A stretch of 64,000 bases of DNA from Deinococcus budaensis (GTDB lineage: Bacteria; Deinococcota; Deinococci; Deinococcales; Deinococcaceae). Every line of letters starts with the position of its first letter. Positions within the stretch are counted from its first letter, which is position 1. Both the position numbers and the translations under genes were made by a program. The DNA is taken from NCBI RefSeq assembly GCF_014201885.1, contig NZ_JACHFN010000004.1:1-64000 (forward strand), in the 5' to 3' direction. The notes beneath the pieces are model-generated. The model was not told the origin of the DNA. It searched no databases and saw nothing but the letters and a program-made list of their open reading frames with translations. Shown here piece after piece: positions 44,259-55,100 of this stretch.

Positions 44259-45044
44259 ATGTCCGCCTCCTCTCCTCCCTGGGTCATTCCGCTGGACCCT
44301 GCGAGCGCCACGCCCGCCTACCTGCAGGTGGCGCAGGGCCTGGCCGCCCGCATCGAGAGCGGCGCGCTGGAGGGCGGGACCGCGCTGCCCGCCGAGCGCG
44401 ACCTGGCCGGAACGCTGGGGCTGTCGCGGGTCACGGTGCGCCAGGCGCTCGCCCTGCTGGCGCGCCAGGGCCTGCTGACCCGGCGCCACGGCAGCGGGAC
44501 GTTCGTGAACACTCAGGACCCCGCCGCCGACCCGGCCCGCCCGCCGCGCCCGCTGGGGCTGCTCACCGGCTTTTCCGACGACGTGCGCTCGCGCGGGGGC
44601 ACGCCCGGCGCGCGGGTCCTGAGTTTCGAGCAGGGGCGCCCGACGCCGCAGGAGGCGATGACGCTGGCGCTCTCGCCGCAAGACCGGGTCTACCGCCTGC
44701 GCCGCCTGAGAACCGCCGACGGGGAACCGCTGGCGGTCGAGGAAAGCACCCTGCCCGCCGGGCCGGTGGGACCCCTCTCGGCGGCCGACGTGACCGACGC
44801 GAGCCTGTACGCCCTGCTGGCGGCGCGGGGCCTCAGCCCGGTGCGGGCGGTGCGGCACCTGCGGGCGGTGAATGCCGAGGCGCCCCTCTCGGGCTGGCTG
44901 GGCGTGCCCCCCGGCGCGGCGCTGCTCGCCACCGAGCGGGTGTCGTGGGCGGAGGGTGGGCGCCCGGTCGAGCACGCCCGCGCCCACTACCGGGGCGACC
45001 GCTACGACTTCGTGATGGAGCTGCACGGCGAGGCGGGCGCGTGA
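44259..45044 (+). CDS. GntR family regulator (HutC/UTRA type)
   Basis: The 261-residue protein has an N-terminal GntR winged helix ([44 protein letters not shown]) and a C-terminal UTRA ligand domain from about residue 95. UTRA regulators bind sugar phosphates such as GlcNAc-6-P or GlcN-6-P in DasR and NagR. It heads an operon with anmK, murQ and an AmiE-like hydrolase and is divergent from the transporter operon. It probably represses both sides until amino-sugar phosphates accumulate. MurQ operons are more often controlled by RpiR-type MurR, so a GntR here is a variation. Confidence 0.9.
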   Translation: MSASSPPWVIPLDPASATPAYLQVAQGLAARIESGALEGGTALPAERDLAGTLGLSRVTVRQALALLARQGLLTRRHGSGTFVNTQDPAADPARPPRPLGLLTGFSDDVRSRGGTPGARVLSFEQGRPTPQEAMTLALSPQDRVYRLRRLRTADGEPLAVEESTLPAGPVGPLSAADVTDASLYALLAARGLSPVRAVRHLRAVNAEAPLSGWLGVPPGAALLATERVSWAEGGRPVEHARAHYRGDRYDFVMELHGEAGA

Positions 45045-46233
45045 CCCTGCCCCCCCGCGCCCCCCGCGTCCTGGGCCTGATGAGCGGGACCAGCGCCGAC
45101 GGCATTGACGCCGCGCTGCTGGAGCTGCCGGGCTGGCCCGCACTGGGGACGGGCGGGGGCTTTCCAGGCTTGCCGGGGGGCGTGCCGCGTGGCCGGGTGG
45201 TGGGGCACCTTTTTACCCCCTACCCGCCGGGGCTGCGTGCGGCGGTGCTGCGGGCGATGCGGGGCGAGGCCACGACCCCGGACCTGACCCAGCTCCACTG
45301 GGGGCTGGGCGAGGCGCTGGCGGGGGCGGCGGCCCCGCTGGCCGGGGCCGCCGACCTGATCGCCTCGCACGGACAGACCGTGCAGCACCACCCCCGGCCG
45401 GATGCGGCGCGCGGCTGGGCGCGGCCCGCGACCCTGCAACTGGGAGAAGCGGCCGTGATCGCGGCCCGAACCGGAAAGCCCGTCGTGGCCGATTTCCGCC
45501 CGGCGGACCTGGCAGCGGGGGGACTGGGGGCGCCCCTGGTGCCCTTCGCAGACTGGGCGCTGTACGCGCAGGCGGGGGTGCGGCGGGCGATTCACAACCT
45601 CGGCGGGATCAGCAACCTGACCTTCCTGCCGGGTGCAGCCCGGGAGGACGTGCTCGCCTTCGACACCGGCCCCGGCAACTGCCTGCTCGACGAGGTCGCC
45701 GCCCTGGCCGGGCAGAGCTGCGACGAGGACGGGCGGCTGGCGGCGGCGGGCACGGTCCACCTGCCCACGCTGGCCGCGTGGCTGGCCCACCCCGAGTTGC
45801 AGATCACTCCGCCCAAAGCCAGCGGGCGCGAGGTCTGGACGCTGGAGCGCCTCCCCTCCCCCGCCTCCCTCAGCGTGCCCGACCTCGCGGCGACCGCCAC
45901 CGCCTTCACCGCCCGCACGGTCGCGGACGCCTACGCCCGCTGGGTCGTGCCGCGCGGGCTGGACGAGATCGTGGTGGCGGGGGGCGGGGCGCGCAATCCC
46001 ACCCTGATGGCGGCGCTCAGATCGGCCCTGGCGCCCCTGCCGGTGCGGACCTTCGGGGAGGTGGGGTGGGCCGAGTACGGCCTGACCGACGCCACCCGCG
46101 AGGCGGCGGCCTTCGCGCTGCTGGGCTACGCGCGGGCGCAGGGCTGGCCCAACACGCTCCCGCAGACCACGGGCGCCCGGCACGCCGCCTGCGCCGGAAA
46201 ACTTCTCGCTTGCCCCCTTCCGGAGACGCCCGC

Positions 46234-46237
<4 letters not shown>
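45041..46237 (+). CDS. anmK: Anhydro-N-acetylmuramic acid kinase
   Basis: The 398-residue ASKHA kinase opens the 1,6-anhydro ring of anhMurNAc and phosphorylates it to MurNAc-6-P. It carries [48 protein letters not shown] and VAGGGARNP, all family signatures. The GTG overlaps the gntR stop (GTGA), and its own stop overlaps the murQ start. Anhydro sugars come from lytic transglycosylases, so this links the locus to wall turnover. Confidence 0.95.
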
Positions 46238-47174
<937 letters not shown>

Positions 47175-47178
<4 letters not shown>

Positions 47179-48185
47179 TTCCCGCGCGCACCCGCGAGCT
47201 GCTCACGCGGGCCGTGGAGGGCGGCGACCTTCCTGGCGCTGCGTTGGGCGTGGTCAGCGCGGCGGGCGAGCAGGCGACCCTGGTGCTGGGCCACGCCGCC
47301 CTCGACCCCGAACCCGTGCCGCTGGAGGAGGATTTCGCCTGGGACCTCGCCAGCCTCACCAAGCCGCTGCTGACCGCCCGCGAGGTGCTGCGCGGCGCAG
47401 AAGACGGCCTGCTCGACCTCGACGATCCCCTGGCAGCGCACCTGCCCGAGCTGGCCTGGATGCAGGACGCGGCCCTCCAGACGCGCACGCTGCGCCAGCT
47501 CCTGACCCACACGGCGGGCCTTCCGGCCTGGGCGCCGCTCTACACCTGGGGAGACGCGGCGACCATCCGCGCGCGGCTGCTTCAGGAACCCTGGCCGCTG
47601 GCCGACCCCGGCGAGGTGCTGTACAGCGACCTGGGTTACCTGCTGCTGGGCAGCGTGCTGGAGCGGGTGCGGGGGCAGCCCCTGCGCGACTTTGCCCTGG
47701 ACCCCGGGCTGACCTTTGCGCCCGATCCCGCCCGCACCGCCGCCACCGAGCGCTGCCCCTGGCGCGGGCGGGTGCTGCGCGGCGAGACCCACGACGAGAA
47801 CGCCTGGGCGCTGGGCGGCGTGTCCGGCCACGCCGGGCTGTTCGGCACCCTGGCGGGCGTGCTGGCGCAGGCCGGGCAGCTGCTGCGCGGAGGCTGGCTC
47901 TCCCCGGCGGGGCAGGCGGCGGCCCTCGCCCCGGCCGCTCCGGGCCGCACCCTCGCCTTTGTGGCCGCGCAGCCGGGCTGGAGCGGCGGCAGCCTGTGCA
48001 GCGCGGCGGCCTTCGGGCACACCGGCTTTACCGGGACGGGGCTGTGGGTGGACCCGGCGCGCGGCCTGGCCTGGGTGCTGCTGACCCACCGGGTGCATCC
48101 CAGCCGCCACGGGCCGCTCGATATCCAGGCGCTGCGCCGCGCGGTGGGCAACACCCTGCTGGCGGCGCAGCGGGCCGGGAGCTAA
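47175..48185 (+). CDS. Beta-lactamase-family serine hydrolase (AmiE-like)
   Basis: The 336-residue class-C-like hydrolase has the SxxK motif S60-LT-K63, a Tyr motif YSDLGY in place of YxN, and HTGFTG replacing KTG. There is no signal peptide, so it is cytoplasmic. In Bacillus subtilis the murQ operon contains AmiE, a PF00144 protein that removes L-Ala peptides from MurNAc. Position here directly after murQ, with ATGA overlap and GGAGGAGGG before the start, suggests the same task. A general esterase cannot be ruled out. Confidence 0.82.
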
Positions 48186-48226
48186 AACCTCCCGGACTCC
48201 CCGCAAAGGGGGTGGCCGTCACGGCC

Positions 48227-48913
48227 TCAGCGCACGGTCACGTTCGGGACCCGGCCGGGGTCTTCCAGCAGGGGCGCGAGGCGCACTTGCAGCAGGTAGC
48301 GTTCGGCGCCCCGGCGCCCCACGTACCGCGCGAGCACCTCGCCCAGCTCGTGCTGGAGGGCCTTGGCCTCCTGAAAGTCGAGCCTCAGGTCGGTCACCCA
48401 GCCGCCCAGATGCACGGCGGGCATCCCGGCGTCCGCGAGGTCCACGGCCCGCTCCGGGTGCGCGACGATGCTGGCCCGGACCCCGCCGTCCCCGGTGCCC
48501 TCCACACGCATCCCCCACTGACCGGGATGCTCGCGCCAGACCCGCGCCAGACTCCGCAGGAAAAAGGTCAGCCAGGGAGCGTCGGCCCGCGCGAGCGCCA
48601 CCTCCACCGTCTCGAGCGGCAGCAGCTCGAAGGGAACGAACACCACGTCCGCCACCGCCCGGTACACCTTGAGTTCGCGCCGCCCCCGCCGCTCCAGGCG
48701 CGTCACCTCCAGCAGGCCCTCCTCTTGCAGCCGCCCAACCTGGTAGTGCAGCCGTGACAGGCTCACGCCGAGTTGCCGGGCCGCCGCACTCAGGGTCGCC
48801 TCGCGGCCCAGGAACGGCCCCAGATAGCGCATCTCCCAGCCGTCGATCAGGCGGGGCGCCCTCTGCGGATCAAGGTGATGCAGCACACCGTTGATCAAAA
48901 CCGGCCTGTCCAT
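48227..48913 (-). CDS. ArsR-like winged-helix regulator
   Basis: The 228-residue protein has an N-terminal helix-turn-helix (TLSAAARQLGVSLSRLHYQVGRLQEEGLLEV) with a basic wing (RRGRRELKVYRA), resembling HTH_20/ArsR regulators. The C-terminal 140 residues are an uncharacterised alpha/beta domain (VTDLRLDFQEAKALQHELGEVLARYVG). It has no metal-binding Cys motif. It is divergent from the GPH sugar symporter gene, which it probably regulates. The frame stays open far upstream, antisense to the symporter, without a start signal. Confidence 0.8.
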   Translation of the reverse strand: MDRPVLINGVLHHLDPQRAPRLIDGWEMRYLGPFLGREATLSAAARQLGVSLSRLHYQVGRLQEEGLLEVTRLERRGRRELKVYRAVADVVFVPFELLPLETVEVALARADAPWLTFFLRSLARVWREHPGQWGMRVEGTGDGGVRASIVAHPERAVDLADAGMPAVHLGGWVTDLRLDFQEAKALQHELGEVLARYVGRRGAERYLLQVRLAPLLEDPGRVPNVTVR

Positions 48914-48920
48914 TTCAAGC

Positions 48921-48926
48921 ACTCTA
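48921..48926 (-). promoter_or_regulatory. Leaderless -10 box of the ArsR-like gene
   Basis: On the minus strand TAGAGT stands 7 bases before the ATG, with no ribosome site. Confidence 0.55.
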
Positions 48927-48944
48927 CCCCTATGCTCGGCCGCA

Positions 48945-48976
48945 AGAACCTGGAAGACCCGAGAACCTGGAAGACC
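48945..48976. repeat. 15-bp direct repeat in the regulator/symporter gap
   Basis: AGAACCTGGAAGACC occurs twice with a 17-bp period between the divergent genes. It could be a pair of operator sites for the ArsR-like regulator, or a recent slippage duplication. Confidence 0.6.
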
Positions 48977-49087
48977 GAAGTGCCCAGCGACAGAGGTAGA
49001 CGTGCCTGCGAGCGCCGTGGGCACCCCGGGGTCCGGCCCACCTGCGGCTGGCCCGCCTGCCCACCCCCGCGCCCCCGGAGGTTCCCG

Positions 49088-50476
49088 ATGACGCCCCACC
49101 TGCGGACCCGCGACAAGCTGCTGTACGGCCCGGCCGACTTCGGGGGCAACCTCGTGGGGGTGGTGGGCAACACCTGGCTGCTGTACTACTTCGTCAATGT
49201 CGCCGGGCTGCCGCCGCTGCTGGCGGGCCTGGCCTTTCTGGCCGGGCGGCTGTTCGACGCGCTGGTGGACCCGGCCATCGGGGCGCTTTCCGACCGCCTG
49301 CGGGTGAGGCGCGGCCGCCTGTGGTTTACCCGGGTCTTTGCCCTGCCCGCCGGGCTGGTGTTCGGGGCGCTGTGGCTGGTGCCCTACGTGGACGGGACCC
49401 CGGGCCGCTTTCTGCTGGCCTGCCTGGGCTTCATGACGCTCTCGGTGCTGTACTCGCTGGCGACCATCCCCTACCTCGCGCTGGGACCCGAACTCACCCG
49501 CGACTACGACGAGCGCACCCGCCTGAACTCCTACCGCCTCGCCTTCTCGATGCTCGCGACCCTGGTCGGCGTGGCGCTGCCGCCCCTGATCGTGCTGGGG
49601 GTGACGGGCGCGCGCGACCTCGCTTCGAGTCCGCCCGCCGGATGGCTGGTGGTCGGCGTCGTCTCCGCCGTGGCCGCCACGGCCGCCCTGCTGGTGACGG
49701 GCCTGGGCGTGCGTGAACCGCTGCGCCACCTGAGCGGCGCAGCCCACCCGCCCCTCAGGTGGCGCGCGGTGCGCGAGTTGCTGGGCACCTTCGGCCTGGG
49801 ACCGCTGCTGGGTGTCTTCCTGCTGATCACGGTCGCGCTGATGGTCACCAACTCCATCCTGCCCTTCTTCCTGGAATCGGTGCTGCGGCTGCCGGGCAGC
49901 CTTCAGGCCCCGCTGCTGGGCGGCCTGTTCGCGGTCGCCATCCTGGGGTTCGGGCTGTGGAGCTGGCTCTCGGGGCGAATCGGCAAGCGGGCGGGCGTGA
50001 TGCTCGGCTCGGCGCTGATGGTGCTGAGCCTGCTGCTGTACGTGTACGCCGTGCCGCGCGGGGGGGTCTCGCCCCTCCTGATCGGGACCATCGTGATCAA
50101 CGGCCTGGGGCTGGCGGCGGTGTCGCTCTTTCCCTGGGCGATGTTGCCCGACGTGCTGGAATTCGACGAGCTGCGCAGCGGCCTGCGGCGCGAGGGCCTG
50201 CTGTACGCGCTGCTGCTGCTGGGTCTCAAGGCGGCCGGGTCGCTGGGGGTGTTCTCCAACGCCCTGGTCACGGGCGGGCTGGGCTACGTGGCGGGCAGCG
50301 CCGTGCAGAGCAGCGACACGGTGCGGGGCATCGCGCTGATGATGGGTCCGGTTCCGGCGGCGCTGTACCTCGCGGCCCTGGTGTGCGCGTGGCGCTACCC
50401 GATCACCCGCCAGAACCACGCCCAGGCCCGCGCGCAGCTCGCGGCGGGGGCGGCCGCCTCCGGCCCCGCCGACTGA
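49088..50476 (+). CDS. GPH family sugar:cation symporter (MFS)
   Basis: The 462-residue membrane protein has about 12 helices and begins RTRDKLLYGPADFGGN, typical of the GPH (MelB/XynB-like) family. Motifs include RLFDALVDPAIGALSDRLRVRRGR, the loop 2-3 signature with the cation-site Asp residues, and PELTRDYDERTRLNSYR in the middle. GGAGG precedes the ATG. It should import a glycoside with Na+ or H+. A haloalkane dehalogenase follows after 10 bp. Confidence 0.9.
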   Translation: MTPHLRTRDKLLYGPADFGGNLVGVVGNTWLLYYFVNVAGLPPLLAGLAFLAGRLFDALVDPAIGALSDRLRVRRGRLWFTRVFALPAGLVFGALWLVPYVDGTPGRFLLACLGFMTLSVLYSLATIPYLALGPELTRDYDERTRLNSYRLAFSMLATLVGVALPPLIVLGVTGARDLASSPPAGWLVVGVVSAVAATAALLVTGLGVREPLRHLSGAAHPPLRWRAVRELLGTFGLGPLLGVFLLITVALMVTNSILPFFLESVLRLPGSLQAPLLGGLFAVAILGFGLWSWLSGRIGKRAGVMLGSALMVLSLLLYVYAVPRGGVSPLLIGTIVINGLGLAAVSLFPWAMLPDVLEFDELRSGLRREGLLYALLLLGLKAAGSLGVFSNALVTGGLGYVAGSAVQSSDTVRGIALMMGPVPAALYLAALVCAWRYPITRQNHAQARAQLAAGAAASGPAD

Positions 50477-50486
50477 AAGGACCCCC

Positions 50487-51401
50487 ATGCCTGACATCCT
50501 CCGCACCCCCGACCACCGCTTTGGGGGCCTGCCGGGCTACCCCTTCGCGCCGCAGTACGTCGCCGACCTGCCGGGGTACGGCGGCCTGCGGATGCACCAC
50601 CTCGACGAGGGGCCGCGCGGCGCCGCCGAGACGTTCCTGTGCCTGCACGGCCAGCCCACTTGGAGCTACCTCTACCGCCGGATGATCCCGGTGTTCACGG
50701 GGGCCGGGGGCCGGGTGATCGCCCCCGACCTGTTCGGCTTCGGGCGCTCGGACAAGCCCGCGCAGGACCGGGCGTACACCTTCGACTTCCACCGTGGGTC
50801 GCTGCTGCGGCTGATCGAGCGGCTGGACCTGCGCAACATTACCCTGGTCGTGCAGGACTGGGGCGGGCTGCTGGGCCTGACCCTGCCGCTGGAGATGCCG
50901 GGCAGATTCTCGCGCCTGCTGGTCATGAACACGGCCCTCGCCACCGGGGACGTGCGGCCTGGCCCCGCCTTTTACGCCTGGCGGGCGTACTCGGACGCCC
51001 ACCCGAACCTGGACGTGGCCGCCCTGCTGCGCCGCGCCTCGGCCCGCGTGACGCCGCAGGAAGCCCGCGCCTACGAGGCACCCTTTCCGGACGCGCGCTA
51101 CAAGGCCGGGGTGCGCGCCTTTCCCCGGCTGGTGCCCACCCGCCCAGGCGCGCCGGGCGCCGGGGTCTCCCGCCGGGCGCGCGAGTGGTGGGCGCTGCAA
51201 CTGCATATGCAGAGTTTCATGGCGGTCGGGATGCGCGACCCCATCCTGGGCGCGGGGCCGATGCGGCAGCTGCGTGAGCAGATCCGGGGCTGCCCGCCCC
51301 CGCTGGAGGTCGCGCGCGGCGGTCACTTCGTGCAGGAGGACGCGGGCGAGGCCATCGCCGCGGCGGCCCTGCGGGCTTTCGGCCTCGCCGCTGGCGGCTG
51401 A
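50487..51401 (+). CDS. Haloalkane dehalogenase, DhlA type (HLD-I)
   Basis: The 304-residue alpha/beta hydrolase aligns closely with Xanthobacter DhlA. The nucleophile D124 and halide-binding W125 lie in VVQDWGG with the same numbering, the second halide Trp is W165 (FYAWRAY), the acid is D251 (MRDPILG) and the base H280 (GGHFVQE). HGQPTWSYLYRRM gives the oxyanion hole. It should hydrolyse haloalkanes to alcohol and halide. GAAAGGA precedes the start. Its pairing with a sugar symporter is unexpected, so the natural substrate may differ. Confidence 0.92.
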   Translation: MPDILRTPDHRFGGLPGYPFAPQYVADLPGYGGLRMHHLDEGPRGAAETFLCLHGQPTWSYLYRRMIPVFTGAGGRVIAPDLFGFGRSDKPAQDRAYTFDFHRGSLLRLIERLDLRNITLVVQDWGGLLGLTLPLEMPGRFSRLLVMNTALATGDVRPGPAFYAWRAYSDAHPNLDVAALLRRASARVTPQEARAYEAPFPDARYKAGVRAFPRLVPTRPGAPGAGVSRRAREWWALQLHMQSFMAVGMRDPILGAGPMRQLREQIRGCPPPLEVARGGHFVQEDAGEAIAAAALRAFGLAAGG

Positions 51402-51564
51402 CCCGGCCCCCCCCGGCAGACAGGGTCCGCCCCTTTCCCCAGCCAGGCTGGCCCCCTCTGCCGGTGGGGGTCGGGGGCGCACTCGGGCAAATCCCGGCCT
51501 GCCCTGAACCGACCGGGCGCCGGGTCACGGCCCCTCACGGCCTGCCGGCCCCCTGGGGCGCTCC

Positions 51565-52167
51565 TTACCGGCGGATTGCCAGCGCCCCCCGCCAGCCCCG
51601 CGCCGCCACGAGTTGCCGGGCGCGGCGGGTGGCCTCGCGGTAGACGGCGTCCAGCTCTAGCCCCGCCGGGGACCGCGCGGCCAGCAGGGCGCCGAGTCTG
51701 GCGTCCGGCACCTCCTCCAGCCCGGTCGGCCCCGCCGGATCGCGCGCCGCTTCCCCGCTGAACAGCCGCGCCAGCCCCTCGGCCAGCCCGCGCGGGAGGG
51801 CCGCCGGCTGGGCCGCGTGAAAGGCCTCGTGGCGAACGGTCAGGGGCAGGAGGCCGCGCGCCGCCAGCGCGCCGAGGCGCTGGGTGTGGATCACCGTGCC
51901 CCGGGTTGTCGCCGCGACGAGCCACCCCTCCCCGGTGCGGCGGGCGAACTCTGCCGCGCTGGCCGAGGCCTCCAGCCGCACTGCGGGCACGGTCAGGCCC
52001 AGCCCCCGCAGGTCGCGTTCGGCCCCGCGCCACGCCCCGAACACGGCGCCGAGGTGCGCGCGGTCGCGCGGGTCACCGACGGTCACGCTCAGCCGCCCCT
52101 CGCGCACGGTGAGGGCCGGGGCGGACCCCAGGCCCAGCGCCAGCAGGACGGCCAGGACGCGCCTCAT
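51565..52167 (-). CDS. Secreted HExxH metallopeptidase-like protein
   Basis: A 200-residue protein with a short signal peptide (LAVLLALGLGSAPA). It has H113-EAF-H117, and GLAEGLARL near 127-134 supplies a plausible third zinc ligand (E129), a gluzincin-like layout. There is no other recognisable domain. Its ATG overlaps the stop of the alpha-2-macroglobulin gene, so the peptidase and the protease trap are translated together. It may process the macroglobulin or act in the same envelope-defence function. Confidence 0.75.
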   Translation of the reverse strand: MRRVLAVLLALGLGSAPALTVREGRLSVTVGDPRDRAHLGAVFGAWRGAERDLRGLGLTVPAVRLEASASAAEFARRTGEGWLVAATTRGTVIHTQRLGALAARGLLPLTVRHEAFHAAQPAALPRGLAEGLARLFSGEAARDPAGPTGLEEVPDARLGALLAARSPAGLELDAVYREATRRARQLVAARGWRGALAIRR

Positions 52168-55100
52168 TCGCCGCGTCCCCGCACGGTCAGCGTGGCGGCG
52201 GGCGCGTAGCCCTCCACGTCGGGGTCGTACATCAAAAAGGCGTGGGTGGGCAGCGCCGTGAAGGTGCCGGGCGTCTGGACGCGCAGCACGTAGGTCATCT
52301 TCTGCGGCCCGGAGATGAAGTCGGCGTAGAGGTCCACCCGGTCGTCGAGCAGGTCGCGGCCCGCGTACCACTCGTTCCACCCCTCACCGTCCTCGCCGCT
52401 TCGCAGACCGCTGATCGCCAGCGAGCGGTCGTCCAGCGCCCGCGTTCCCGCCGGAATGGGATCGCTGACGATGAGGTAGCGGGCGCCCTTCTGCCCGGGC
52501 CGCACGGTCAGGGTGACCAGAATCAGGTCGCCGGTCGTGACCGGCTGGAGCTGTCCGCCCCGCAGCAGCGGCACCCGGCGGAAGGTGTACCGCTTGCCCT
52601 TCCTGTCCCAACTCGGCTCTAACCGCTCGTAGGTGCGGGTGAGCTGAAAGCCGCGCGTGACGCCGGAGAGGGCGCGCGGTTCGCGGGCGAAGTTCAGTTC
52701 GGCGGAGAAGGAGGCGCCGCGCGGTCCGTCCACCCGCAGCTCGTTGGTGCCGCGCAGCAGGGCCGAGAGCCGCTCGCCCGCGAGGGTGAACTCGCCCGCC
52801 CCCCGGACCTCCCCGACCCGCTGCCCGTTGAGGCGAACGGCGGCGGCGGCGGCAGGCCCGCTCTGCCCCGGCCCCAGCGCCAGCGCGGCCAGCACCACGC
52901 TGGTGGTGTCCTGGGTGCTGACCCAGCGCGGCCCCCGGCGGTTCGCCAGCAGCCACTGGCTCGCGCGGGGAATCAGCGGACTCCCCGGCTCCAGCCGCGC
53001 CAGGGCCTCCAGGGCGGCGGCGGTGGTCTGAACGTCATTGTCTTCCCAGTACCACTGCCAGGCCGCGCGCTGCGGGGCGTCCCAGCGCACCAGGGCGCCG
53101 CCGCGCACGCCGACCCGCTTGGCCTTCAGGCGGTCGAGCAGGTCCGCCGCCGCCCCCCGCTGCCCGGCCCGGTCGAGCGCCAGCGCCGTGTGTGCCAGCG
53201 CATACGGCGCGAGGTCGCCCCGGCGGGCGAAGGCGGCCAGGCGGTCGGCCCCGGCTCCTGCACTGGCCCGCCCCGCCTCCGCCAGCGCCCGGTAGGCGGT
53301 CGCGCGGGCGCCCTGGGGTTCTCCCGCCCTCTCCACCTGCCGCGCGAGGTAGGCCAGCCCCCGGTCGAGCACGCGGTTCTCCACCCGTACCCCCAGCGCC
53401 TTGGCCCGCAGCAGGCCGCGCGTCACGTAGGCGGTCATCTCCAGGGTGGAGTCGTCGAACTGCCAGAAGCCCCAGCCGCCGTCCTCATGCTGAAATTCGG
53501 TCAGGCGGGCCACGCCGAGGTCGGTGATGCGGGGCAGTTCGCGGCGTACCTCGGCGGGAAGCGCCCCCTCCCCTAGCGCCTCGCGGGCGAGCAGGGCGGG
53601 CAGGAAGCGGCTCATGGTCTGCTCGGTGCAGCCGTAGGGGTAGCCCACGAGGTACTCCAGCGCCGGAGCCACGGCGTCCAGCAGCGACGGCGTGACGAAA
53701 ACGCGCAGCCGGGCCGTGCTGAGGTTCGCCTCCGGGGGCAGCCGCAGCGGCACGCTCTGGCCCGCCGTGCCCACCGCCGTGACGCTGCTCTCGTAACCGC
53801 GCGCCTTGACGGGAATGGGAAGCCGCAGGCTGTCGCCCGCCGCCGGGCTGCGGGCGCCGAAAGTCACGCGGGCGAGGCCGGGCGCGTCCGCCCGCACCGC
53901 GAAGTCCTGCCGAACGCGGCTCCCGGCGGGTACCCTCAGCGGGGCGCCGGAAGGTCCCAGCAGCGGCGATCCCAGCCCCGTGAGGCCCGACAGGCGCGCG
54001 GTCGCGTTTGCCTCCAGTGGGCGCCCCAGCGTGTTGTTCACCACGCCCGCGAGCGTGACCCTGTCGCCGCGCACCAGGAAGGGCGGGACGCTCAGGCGGG
54101 CGATCACGTCCTGGGTGGTCATGGTGGTCGCCACCGCCTGCCCGAAGCGCGGCGAGACGGTCTGGGCGCGGGCGGTCGCCACCCAGGTCGTGAGGTTGTC
54201 GGGAAAGCGCACGCCGACCTCGGCGCGGCCCGAGCCGTCGGTCACCAGCTGGGGCACCCAGAGGATCGTGTCGCGGAAGTCCTCGCGCGGGGCGTCCCCC
54301 TGGGCCACGCCCTCCCCCTTGCCCTGCCCGAAAGCGGCCTCGGTCATCGCGGCGGTGGGGGCGGGCAGGCGGCCGGTCTCGAAGTAGAAATACACGCTGG
54401 TCTCGGTGCCCACGGCGTTCTCACGCGGGGCGTGGAAGACGTTCAGCATGGACGGGCTGGTGTCGGGCCGGATCAGGTAGATCGCCCCGTCCACCACACC
54501 CAGGCTCAGCTCGGCGGGCACCCCGCGCCCCGCCGCGTCGCGCACCTGCACGGTCAGGCGGCCCGTCTCGCCGGGGCGGTACTTCGCTTTGGCGGGCGTG
54601 ACCTGCACCTTCAATTCGGCGTCCTGCACTGGCACCCGCACCCGCGCGGCGTTGGAGTAGAAGTTCCCCTCCCCCAGCGCCGCCGCCCCCACGAACACGT
54701 CGCCCCGCATGTCGGGCGTCACCGGGAACGAGTAGGTCAGCGCCGCCCCGCGCCCCCGCAGCACCGCCGAACGGCGCAGGCGGTCGCCCTCCAGCGTGAC
54801 CAGCACCGGGGAGCCGGGGTTGGGGTTGCCGACCAGCACGGTCGCGGTGTCGCCGGGCGCATAGAGACGCCGGTCCGGCCGCACGGTGAGGTCGCGGTAG
54901 GTCCAGCCCCAGTCCTCGCCGGTTTTGAGAATCCAGACGAAGTTCTCGAAGGTGGAGACCCGGCCCTGCGGGTCGCGCACCCGCGCCCGGATCAGGTAGC
55001 CGCCGCCCCGCGTGGCGGTGAGGACCGCGCTCCCGACCCCCCGCGCGTTCGTGCGGACGGGCACACGGGCGACCCGCGTCTCGCGCAGCGTCTCCCGCCC

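Noticed and set aside
44231..45040. Extension of the anmK frame through the gntR gene
   Set aside because: The GntR frame has clear HTH and UTRA domains, and anmK has a GTGA-coupled start matching the family N-terminus.
48914..50506. Long open frame antisense to the sugar symporter, joined to the ArsR-like gene
   Set aside because: Composition is His/Gln/Arg-rich as expected for an antisense shadow in GC-rich DNA; the regulator has a leaderless start at 48913.
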